A stretch of DNA of 64,000 nt from Chionoecetes opilio (Eukaryota > Arthropoda > Malacostraca > Decapoda > Majidae): NCBI GenBank assembly GCA_016584305.1, contig JACEEZ010020444.1, positions 94,501-158,500 on the forward strand. Direction: 5' to 3'. A program made the translations under genes and the position numbers. The notes under the pieces are model-generated. The model saw nothing but the letters and a program-made list of their open reading frames with translations, was not told the origin of the DNA and ran no database searches. This document shows positions 55,915 to 64,000 of the stretch, piece by piece (the stretch's first letter is position 1; each line of letters begins with the position of its first letter).

Positions 55915-58095
55915 TCAGTAATGGATCAATGTATGATATTCTTTGAAGCAGGGCTCCAGGCAAAGCCCTACATTACAGTCACTGCACTGGTAACGCGTGT
56001 CCTTCCGCTTCTTGGCATGTCGTGTGGTTTGCTGGCAGACGTGGCATCGTCGTTGTGGCCACTGTTGTGTTCCCGTGGCCGGGATTGTTGAGATGAAGTG
56101 CGAGACTCCCAAACGCGCGGGTGCATCTCTTGACGGCCCTGCAGAGGTGTGTGAGGGCGTTTGCATCACTCTCTGAACGGTGTTGTGTGCCAAGACACTA
56201 CGCACCACCTCGATAACGAACTCTTCTAAGGTTTGATTTTTCCCTGTCTTCAGAGTGTAGAGAATGTGGCTGTTGAGAATCGTCATATCAAGGAGGTGGA
56301 AAAACATCTTCTTATACCATTTCATTGTTCTTCTAGCACACTCAACACTTGAAATCATGGCATCAGATTTGTCTACCTGTCTCATATTTATGTTATAGTT
56401 CATCACTGCTTCAGGTTTGTCGATGTACTTCTTCTCTTTGTAGTCGTATGATTTTGAAGTCTGCATGATGGGTCGATGGACACTGGAGAGCAGGTTGACA
56501 TCTCTTTTGTCCATCCAGGACATGGCGATGATGTTGTTGGTTGTGAAATAAGTGCACTAGCCTTTTTTGACACGGGGGAATGTTGGCATATGTTTGTGGC
56601 CCCTCTTGACAGTACCACAAACACCTGTGTCGCGCTTGAAGAGGTAATGAGCGAGTAGGGGGCTTGTATACCAGTTGTCAATGTAAAATATATGCCTCGC
56701 CCCAAGTACCTCCCAATCAGTGCCTTGACCATTTCACCTGAGACTCCATATTTCCTGTCCTCACTAATCTCTGTTTGCTGGCCAGTGTAGAGAAGCATAT
56801 CCTGTATGTACCCCGTTTGACAGTCGCACATCACAAAGAGTTTGAAGCCAAAACGGTGACGTTTGCTTGGTATGTATTGCCGGAAACTGAGATTGCCTCG
56901 CCACAGTACCAAGCTCTCGTCGATCACAAGTTTCTGGTTGGGATTGAATGATGACGAGAACTTGCCCCTGAGGTGTTCAAAAACAAGCCTAATCCTTCTC
57001 ATAACGTCGTTGCTCTCTCTCATGGCAGGATCGAGGTTATCAAAGAAATGCAAGTTCCCCATGATATCGTAGAACCTGTTCTTTGACATTATTTGGCCAA
57101 AAATGGGGGTAGCAACTAGGGGGTCGGTTGACCAATACTTTCTTGCATTAAAATTTGTTACCTTCAGAAGGACGACACAAATGAAGGAGTAAAATTCTTT
57201 GACATCAATATCCTTCCAATGGTAACATCGAGTGTATGTTGTCTGCACCTTCGCCCCCATTCTGAAATGATTGTAGGATTTTGTTAGCCCCACTATTGTT
57301 TCTATGAGGGCCACTGGGAAGAAATGATATAAATAATCTGCATATATTGACTCAGGAATGAGTTCAGGGACATTGACCCCAGCGATGGCCTCGTCGAGGA
57401 AGGGGTGAATGGTTGGGGTGAAGCTACTCCCATCCTCCCACTCCCACACAAGGTCAGTTTCACCCCCTGTGTTCGTCGATTCAGGGTCAGGCACGTCGTG
57501 ATGTGCAGGAATATTACCTCCCCTGCGGCGTCCCCTACCACGTGAAGCTGGGATGAGGTTGCCTTCCCCTTCCATTTCCCTGTTGCTGCACCCGCACTCG
57601 TACCAGGTTGTGGGGTTGTAGGAAGAGGAAGTGTTGGTATGTCAAGGCGAGGTGGTGACGGCATGTCGGCATCAGCGGGGAAGGGAGAGGAAGGGCAGAC
57701 CCTTGGGTGATAAGAGGCCCAGCACCACTCACTTTCGTTCGCTTGTTCTGAGCTGGCTTTCCCGGTAACGATTTTTGTTGCATGGTCACTGGACTGGCCA
57801 GCCATGTGGGCACCGATGATGTCTGGGGTTCGTTCACATCCTCTTCATCATTGCCTTGAAGGTGGAGGCGACGCATAGGGGTCGATGCCTTCCGGTAAAC
57901 ATCGTACACCATCTTGCGTGACGAGGGTACCTCACTCTCCTCACCACTTGACGACGGTTCTGATGATTGCATGTAATCCCGGTCATCACAAGAGTCATCA
58001 AAAGAGTCGTCAGAATCAAAGTCACTTAGGTTCTCCCTAAAAACTTCTTAAACCAACTCAGAGTCTGTCAAAGTTCGCTTGCTGGGACAAGACAT
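55915..58095 (-). pseudogene. piggyBac transposase (PGBD-like), broken
   Basis: The start is taken at 58095 (MSCPSKRTLTDSEL). An acidic N-terminus (DFDSDDSFDDSCDD) and a proline-rich linker follow. The DDE_Tnp_1_7 domain spans roughly 57380-56250: YHFFPVALIETIV, KNRFYDIMGNLHFFDN, first Asp in KLVIDESLVLWRG, FVMCDCQTGYI, second Asp in IDNWYTSP (read in a shifted frame near 56690), and a third Asp in RQVDKSDAM. The C-terminal Cys-rich domain (CHVCQQ, CSDCNVGLC, CFKEYH) is intact. Breaks are TAA near 58049, frameshifts near 57560 and 56700, and another near 56540. All three catalytic Asp codons survive, so inactivation is recent or partly due to base errors. Confidence 0.85.
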
Positions 58096-58168
58096 AATAG
58101 CGCTCGTGGTGATAAAACATACTGAAACACCATCAATCTCTTATCCCTATACACCTACGCACACCTTA

Positions 58169-58282
58169 GGATTCGTTTTACACCAAACAATTTGAGTCGA
58201 GTCGAGTCAATTCGAATCACACGAGTTCACTCGTTATGACAATTACTCTCCTTGACTCGATCTGCTTGGTGTAAGTGCAGCC
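58169..58282. mobile_element. PIF/Harbinger-type MITE, TTA flanked
   Basis: The ends GGATTCGTTTTACACCAA and TTGGTGTAAGTGCAGCC are imperfect inverted repeats with TTA on both sides (58166-58168 and 58283-58285). It is 114 bp. A second copy ends at about 58756, again followed by TTA. Confidence 0.65.
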
Positions 58283-58359
58283 TTATCCACATGCTATAAT
58301 GTTGCCACATCGCTCAAAGGGTGCATGTGTAACCCTATGTGGAAATGGAAAATAATAAG

Positions 58360-58665
58360 CGATTCGTTTTACACCAAACAATTTGAGAGAGGATTCGTTC
58401 CCAAACATCGAGAGGATTCGTTTTACACCAAACAATTCGAGAGAGGATTCGTTTTACACCAAACAATTCGAGAGAGGATTCGTTTTACACCAAACAGTTC
58501 GAGAGAGGATTCGTTTTACACCAAACAATTCGAGAGAGGATTCGTTTTACACCAAACAATTCGAGAGAGGATTCGTTTTACACCAAACAATTCGAGAGAG
58601 GATTCGTTTTACACCAAACAATTCGAGAGAGGATTCGTTTTACACCAAACAATTCGAGTTGAGTC
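58360..58665. repeat. 31-bp tandem array grown from a MITE end
   Basis: Nine to ten units of GGATTCGTTTTACACCAAAC plus AATTCGAGAGA. Each unit equals the first 31 bases of the adjacent MITE. There are no unique spacers, so it is not CRISPR-like. Confidence 0.9.
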
Positions 58666-58867
58666 GAGTCAATTCGAATCACAATGAGTCTTCACTCGTT
58701 ATGACAATTACTCTCCTTGACTCGACTCAACTCAACTCGCTTGGTGTGAGTGCAGCCTTATCCACATGCTATACTGTTGCCATATCGCTCAAAGGGTGCA
58801 TGTGTCACCCTATGTGGAAATGGAAAATAATAAAGTGAATAGTTTTGCCGAAATGAATTTTTAATTA

Positions 58868-58985
58868 TGCCACGTAAATCTACGTCGCTGGCACTGGGGG
58901 TGACACGCCCTGCCGACGTAAATCTACGTCGCTGGCACTGGGGGTGACACGCCCTGCCGACGTAGATCTACGTCGCTGGCACCCG
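58868..58985. repeat. 44-bp subterminal repeats of piggyBac
   Basis: Two and a half to three units with ACGTAAATCTACGTCGCTGG and GGGGGTGACACGCCC, next to the right inverted end. Likely transposase-binding repeats. Confidence 0.75.
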
Positions 58986-59141
58986 ACGGGTTAAGGTGAC
59001 ACACAGTGCTACACTGACCTAAATAGTGACACGTGTATAGAACAGCTCATCACAACCATATAATATATATAATGATGAGCAATAGGCATGATAATAAGCA
59101 ATACCTTTGACAGCCACGGCCTGTGTCTGGCTTACTGTTAT

Positions 59142-59270
59142 TGTTCTTCTTCTTGTGACCTCTTCTGCTTAGTATTGCTTTGTAGGTCTGTCAAGCTCGA
59201 GCTCGAGCTTGACACAGATTTCCTTCTTTGCCACTCTGTAGCCCTTTCTTTAGTTTTCTTTCTTTTCCTT
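59142..59270 (-). mobile_element. LINE 3'-end fragment
   Basis: Antisense match to 46795-46915, including GACAGACCTACAAAGC and the (GAA)n tail. Only the 3' tip is present, as expected of a dead-on-arrival LINE copy. Confidence 0.7.
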
Positions 59271-59649
59271 TTTTCTTTGAGTTGTGATCATTTGTTTACC
59301 TTTCACTAGCCAGACGCTGAGAGAAAACACCAACATTTTAGGGATAACTCATCACTTTACGGGAGACTTTTTCTTCCTTTTTATCTCATTTTGTGGTTAT
59401 TATAATGTCTCATGATGCTGCTGCTGCTGCTGCCGCGGCCGCGCTGCCAGGCGTGGATGAGCGCCTTGTTTGTATTTTCATATCTTTACGCATATGTATG
59501 AATAATAGCCATTAAAATGCGATTATATGTCTACATTTACCTAGAATAATGATATTTCATAGCATACCAAGCAGTAATGATTGAGCCTGGATACTTACTA
59601 CCTCTCCTAATAACAGTCCCGAACAGTCGTGGGCGACTGTGCCAATCCC

Positions 59650-59805
59650 TGATGTAGCGCCAGTCACTGTTTACCTCCCAATATAGCTACACGGTCTGGT
59701 TGTTTTGGGGATTCTTTCTCATTTATTTCACAGCATGTAGGAGCGTACCAAATCCAGCATGTAGCGCCAGTCACTGTTTACCTCCCAACATAGCTACACG
59801 GACTG
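59650..59805. repeat. Direct duplication, about 109-bp period
   Basis: The word GTAGCGCCAGTCACTGTTTA and its continuation to CTACACGG occur at about 59653 and 59761. Confidence 0.8.
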
Positions 59806-60093
59806 ATTGTGGCTGTGATTATTTCTTATTTATTTCACAATTTTTCCTGTGTTTTTCCTATATTTTCACACCCTTGGGCAAATAACCTCGCTCTAACGGA
59901 CAATCGGCTTTAACGGATCACTTCTCCCCCTTTTAGTCCGTTAAATCGAGGGTTGACTGTAAATATATAATATATATATATATATATATATAATATTATA
60001 TACTCGATATACACATATATAGTCGATAATGGCTATATTTTAACTACATAAAATCAGGAATTATGAAATGGTCTGGATGATTACTTTAAATAA

Positions 60094-61266
60094 CAAGGTT
60101 GTTGATTTTTTAGATTTTTTTTTATTAAAAAAAAAATCCGATTTATTTTATTTAAATCAGATTTATTTGATATAAATCGATTTCTCTTTTATTAATTTGA
60201 TGTTCTATATGAAATCTAACTACTACATGATATTTTTTAGCATATTCATAACTAAAAAGAGATAGAATAAGTGAATTAAAAATGCATATAACATGAAATA
60301 CAGATGAATTTACATATTTTCTATTTCTGTGATGGACGTTTTCATATCAATAGGCCTACGTCTATAAGCGCATTTTCGCGACATTTGCCAGGTCGGTCTA
60401 GACCGGTCTAGGCTGGCCTTTAGTATATTTAATATTTATACCCATTATTATAGTTATACCCACTTAGTATATTTTTATCTGTTATCGGTATAAATATACG
60501 TGTGGGCATATATAGTATAAAATAGGTGTATGATATAATGGGAGGTCCTACCGTCTTGCAAGCCTTACCCCACCCCAAAAGACACACCAAATAATTATTA
60601 ATTTGACCTCGGGTAATAACCTAGTTGGCATATAAAAGGTGAACCCTGGTCATGATTCTGTCTGTGATGAGAGTCAGCTACACAAAATATTGCCTGATTT
60701 TACTATATCACTGTTCGGCCTAATTTTTCATAGTCATCCCTGCTACTTGACTTCCCAATGGGAAGTCAATCGGACTCAATGGGATTTTTGTTGTAGTAAT
60801 AATTACTTCGGCGGTTGAACAAGATAATTATATTTTTTGTTTGATAATCATAATGCACATTAAACTTTGGTTAATATCACTTTGGCTTTTTATAAACAAA
60901 AGTAACATGCACATTCAACTTTTGGTTATAGTAGTGTGGCTTTTTGTACAGTACAACAAAAATATATATATAACTGAGAAAAAAATATTTTTCCTGTGAA
61001 AACAGCCACATGGTAATTTGCTATCTAAAAGTGCCACAGTGGATTCCCCCGCACCACTCATTTAGTCTCATTATGATATCATTATACTACAATGATAAAA
61101 TTGGTGTTCATAAAGCCCATTTGCTTAATTTTCCTTCTTTCCCCTCTCGTTTTCAAATAATGATGAGGCTATGATTTAAATCGATGATTTAATAAAAAAA
61201 TATTTGATTTAAATCATGATTTAAATCAGTGATTAAAATCAACTTGATTTAAATCAAACAACCCTG
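60094..61266. mobile_element. hAT-type non-autonomous element with GATTTAAATC motifs
   Basis: The left end CAAGGTTGTTGATTT and the right end AAATCAAACAACCCTG are inverted. Flanks TTAAATAA and CTAAATAA form an 8-bp target duplication with one mismatch. Subterminal regions repeat the palindrome GATTTAAATC, mostly on the right. No transposase ORF was found. Its target overlaps the terminal TTAA of the outer Kolobok-like copy. Confidence 0.8.
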
Positions 61267-61589
61267 CTAAATAATGGTGACACAACCAAGTTTTTTGGTA
61301 CTTAAGTCTTGATCGGTTAAACCTAGTTTAGCCAATGAACTGTGATTTAATTGGATTACGCTTGGCTCACAGTTAGTCAGACATGTGAAATAACTAAATG
61401 AAAATAAATGAAATTGGTATGAAACAAATTAAGGCCATCTACATTCATGCTCGATAAATATATTTCTCCTCACCACATGTATGGCTGAATCACTGACATG
61501 TCGTGTAAGCCATTATAAACCTGTGGTTGGCAGTGAATTATGTTCAACATAGTGAAATTTAACATAAACTTGACGCCCACATTGCAGGC
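61267..61589 (+). promoter_or_regulatory. Upstream region of FMC1
   Basis: This 320-bp AT-rich region lies between the hAT element and the FMC1 start. CACATTGCAG|GC directly before the ATG resembles a 3' splice site, so an upstream non-coding exon is possible. No TATA box can be assigned. Confidence 0.35.
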
Positions 61590-61810
61590 ATGGCAGCAGT
61601 GGGGCCAAAGATACCAACACTGCGCTGCCTCATCAGAGAGATGCGCACCACCCTTCAGGCCCATGAAAGTATCAGACACTCACCAACCTTCCAATACATG
61701 ATGAAGGAGTATCGGCGAAACGCAGTCACGGACCAGCAGCACTGCCACCAGCAGGAGGCCATGGCTTACTTGGCCCAAACATGTGCCACTTATCTAGAGT
61801 CCAGCAGGAA
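61590..61810 (+). CDS. FMC1: FMC1, mitochondrial ATP synthase assembly factor, exon 1
   Basis: It encodes residues 1-73 plus two bases, starting MAAVGPKIPTLRCLIREMR. The LRCLIREMR segment is the LYR-like first helix, and YMMKEYRRNAVTDQQ matches the second helix region of FMC1 (C7orf55) proteins. A GT donor follows at 61811 (AGGAA|GTGAGC). FMC1 acts in the mitochondrial matrix, where in yeast it helps Atp12 assemble the F1 part of complex V. The total protein is 105 residues, the usual size for the family. It appears intact and is the only clearly living host gene in the window. Confidence 0.9.
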
Positions 61811-62158
61811 GTGAGCAGGAATTTTGTTTTTAATCAAACATTATGGATTGCCATTACGGTGTTAATATATTACTCATTAAAATCCTCTAAGGCTGTAATC
61901 TCCCACCATTAATAAGAGTAGAAGTGGTTTTCAATTGTTTCTTTACATTCAATTGTAATTCAGTGCACACTCTTCCTGTTTGCAAGAAATACTCTTCCTA
62001 ACCCATACAATCTGAAGGCAATACACTATGGGAGAAAAGTTATATTTCATAAAGCTTTACCCAAGGTAATTAAGATAATCTCGGTGAGAGCATGCTTTCA
62101 TCTGTCCATCTTGGGAGTTTTAATAGAAAGGAATTAACTTCCTCTTCCCTTGTTGCAG
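61811..62158 (+). other. FMC1 intron
   Basis: The intron is 348 bp with GTGAGC at its 5' end and a pyrimidine-rich CTTCCCTTGTTGCAG at its 3' end. It splits a Lys codon (AA|G), phase 2. Confidence 0.85.
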
Positions 62159-62255
62159 GTATCAAGAACTTCACTCTGAGTTCCAAGGTCGGGGAGAGAG
62201 GACAGTCAAGGAGACAGCGGATATTGTAGGGTTCAAGCTTCCAAGTGACCACTGA
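62159..62255 (+). CDS. FMC1: FMC1, exon 2
   Basis: It encodes the last base of the split Lys codon and YQELHSEFQGRGERTVKETA..., ending GFKLPSDH before TGA at 62253-62255. The G-x-GER-(S/T)-V-(E/K)-E and VG-(L/F)-KLP words are the conserved C-terminal signature of FMC1. The two exons join to 318 bases, exactly 106 codons with the stop, and the frame is preserved. Confidence 0.9.
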
Positions 62256-62513
62256 TAATACTGTTTGAAGTGTTACAAAGGAATAACGTCTAAAGATTAC
62301 TGAGTATCACATCTAATTTTAGTATCCACAGTATGTATTTATTTAGTAGAAAGCATCTGCTATTATATTTCAGAGGAGTTATTGGTATATTAATGTTAGG
62401 GTTAGTGTCCTCTATTTCTCACCCATCTTTCCAGCATATTCAGATATTTATTGTCATACAAACTTATCATGTCTCAACTTGTGGTAAAGCACAGTGACGT
62501 GTAAATATGGCAC

Positions 62514-63087
62514 TTAACCCGTGGGCTGCGGCAAGCCTTCCAGAAGCGCGATTTTGAAGCGCATACAAAAACCGCGCCAACATTCGTAGAAGTCCACAAA
62601 CTGTGTCACATGTAAGCCGAGATGTCAGCTCTCGATACCACACACCACCATCTGCCTAACTACGCTGTACGCTTTTACTTTTCATTTACTTTGTTATTTA
62701 CTCTCTACGTAAGCCTTATTTTGTGGTGTATATTCCTCACCACAGCCTTCTGATACAAGTTTATGCACATAAAGAGTCATCAGAGTGCTTTATAGGCGAA
62801 ATATAGAGCACTTTGTATTATCACTCAACCCATACTCTCTCCACCACCTACTCCACCATCCCACCTCAGTACAGTCACTCACAACGGTTTGGTGCCATTC
62901 ACGCCAGATATTTCAACTCCCGACCACAACCACACAACCCTGTACGTTTGGGTTAAAAATAGATATATTGCCGGATGCGGATTTTTACTACTTTGACGTT
63001 GATATTATTTTCATCCAATTCTGTAATAGTCACTTTGCCGCTCTGGGGGCCTGGGAAAATTCAAAGCTCAAGCAGTCCCCGGGTTAA
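62514..63087. mobile_element. TTAA MITE downstream of FMC1
   Basis: It begins TTAACCCGTGGGCTGC and ends GCAGTCCCCGGGTTAA, imperfect inverted ends starting CCCG with a TTAA target, of piggyBac type. It is 574 bp with no transposase. It begins 259 bp after the FMC1 stop and could lie in the 3' UTR. Confidence 0.75.
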
Positions 63088-64000
63088 GAGATGATTAGTG
63101 AGCCATTATATACTGAATATGCTGAGCAGAGCCTATTGGCCTTTTGTGGATTTAAATACAGCTGTTGTGTTTCTATAACTTGTGTTAATCAAGTCCAACA
63201 GTTACTTTAGGGTAAGTTTTTTTTTCTTTTGGCAGCAGTTTAAGAGAGATGCAGCGCTGTGTAACTATTGGTTCAGCATTGTAAATACTATAACAGCTGT
63301 CTAACTAGCAAAACATAAACCACAATTATGCTGGGTATTTTAGTAATTAATTGCAAATTCAAATAAGACTTCAAAGCATATTAGATAACTGTGTATATGA
63401 CTGTCAACAAATTTCTAGGCGTTTATTTCCTTTTTTAATCATTAGTTCGCCACGAAACACTTTAGAGTGGCATAAAGCAACACCCATAAATGATTTTTTC
63501 AAAGAATCATATCCAGAAGACAACGACAGCCAGATTGTCAAATGTTCTCTTAGGTGAAGAGTGTACTTCGTCACATAATATAATTGGTACCGTCAAAATG
63601 TTTTGAGCCGCGACAAGTATTGTCGCATCGCGGTGAAGATAAACAAACGAAGACCAAGCACAGACCACGTCTTCACCATTCCCTTCACTGGTGCTGATCT
63701 CCTCTGTACTATTCATCCCATTATTGGATAAGATATAGAGATTTCAGTGACTTTATGTTACTTTTACTTGTTTATTGACGAAATTAACCTTTGTGCGTAA
63801 TAAAAAGTGGTTTGTAACTTAGACGGGAGACACACACACACATACCACAAGCAGGGCTGGGCAGAGCGGACCACTCAGCGTCTGCCAGGCGTGCTGGCAA
63901 ATGCGGGGTGGGGCGCACTTTTATTTTTTATTTTTTATTAATTTAGTCACTTCCCTGGTTTTTGAGACTATCTATTATTTCCTAACCAAGTTTCACTGAT
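63088..64000. other. Unassigned DNA
   Basis: No gene was recognised on either strand. Short ORFs (for example the 69-codon minus-strand one ending at 63507) have no familiar motif. Confidence 0.4.

Larger units (their letters stand above)
54859..58994 (-). mobile_element. piggyBac transposon
   Basis: It begins TTAACCCGTCGGGTGC and ends GCACCCGACGGGTTAA, perfect 16-bp inverted ends with the TTAA target. It encodes a minus-strand transposase (58095-55915). Three near-identical 44-bp units with the palindrome ACGTAGATCTACGT lie just inside the right end. A TTAA MITE and PIF/Harbinger-type MITEs have inserted. Its left TTAA is the same four bases that end the Kolobok-like element. Confidence 0.9.
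52620..59959. mobile_element. Tigger/pogo-like element, heavily interrupted
   Basis: The left end AGTCGACCCTCGATTTACCG and the right end TAAATCGAGGGTTGACTG are inverted and flanked by TA repeat. The interior between the ends is broken at a TTAA by the Kolobok-like plus piggyBac pair. A LINE 3' fragment is also inside. No pogo transposase was seen. Confidence 0.6.
50730..60089. mobile_element. Outer Kolobok-like copy, interrupted twice
   Basis: Pieces at 50730-50828, 52333-52610 and about 60020-60089 line up in order with the right part of the intact relative 29063-30321. The last piece ends GGTCTGGATGATTACTTTAA. The TcMar-like element 50829-52332 and the Tigger-like element 52620-59959 account for the two gaps. 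The left TTAA end was not found. Confidence 0.6.

Noticed and set aside
58360..58665. CRISPR-like array of 31-bp repeats
   Set aside because: Repeats are contiguous with no unique spacers, are eukaryotic, and derive from an adjacent MITE end.
63351..63716. Short ORFs near the right edge as a second host gene
   Set aside because: No recognisable motif, and no splice or homology support from the sequence alone.

Overview
This is a repeat-dominated eukaryotic nuclear window. It looks like an arthropod genome, possibly a decapod crustacean: it has degenerate (TTAGG)n-type arrays, very long (TA)n, (GA)n and (GT)n microsatellites, tRNA-derived SINE sequence, many TTAA-target and TA-target DNA transposons, Ty3/Gypsy and non-LTR retrotransposons, and a spliced host gene. 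The species cannot be fixed from the sequence alone. The only gene I recognise as an ordinary host gene is FMC1, a mitochondrial ATP-synthase assembly factor, encoded by two exons at 61590-62255 (+). Nearly everything else is mobile DNA, mostly broken.

Assembly. Single N bases at 5373, 17257 and 32612 look like contig joins. Positions 1-5335 are a second copy of about 8126-13320, and 17258-22889 are a second copy of about 11424-17256. The copies differ mainly by one-base indels, and stretches at about 11770-14600 and 17258-21850 look like unpolished long-read sequence. These duplications, and many frameshifts within them, are probably artefacts or unmerged haplotypes.

Layout. (1) 5.4-8.7 kb holds a divergent pair of genes from two families I recall from arthropod genomes but cannot name: an internally deleted, DDE-transposase-like gene on the minus strand and a cysteine-rich gene on the plus strand, whose 3' part recurs at 1-599. 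(2) 13.3-22.9 kb carries a TTAA-flanked MITE with a tRNA-like insert, and simple repeats. (3) 23.4-28.4 kb has a decayed Gypsy pol fragment abutting a minus-strand LTR element with LTRs, PPT, PBS and gag remnant, and with a SINE inserted. (4) 28.4-34.1 kb is a DNA transposon with about 135-bp terminal inverted repeats carrying a second DDE-like gene. That gene keeps hAT-like motifs (HWDGK, FDTT, CRHH, NDxAERG) but is broken by two insertions; a third element, an hAT-type MITE, lies downstream of the gene. (5) 35.9-46.9 kb is a 5'-truncated LINE split by a nearly complete Ty3/Gypsy element at 36171-44138 (TSD CTAA). (6) 47-60 kb is a deep nest: a Kolobok-like element interrupted by a TcMar-like and a Tigger-like element, the latter interrupted at one TTAA by another Kolobok-like element plus a piggyBac element, which itself contains MITEs. 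(7) 60.1-61.3 kb is an hAT-type non-autonomous element, followed by FMC1 and a TTAA MITE.

The strongest candidate for something undescribed is the DDE-like family seen twice (5.4-6.4 and 28.9-33.3 kb), once inside clear inverted repeats and once divergent from the cysteine-rich gene.
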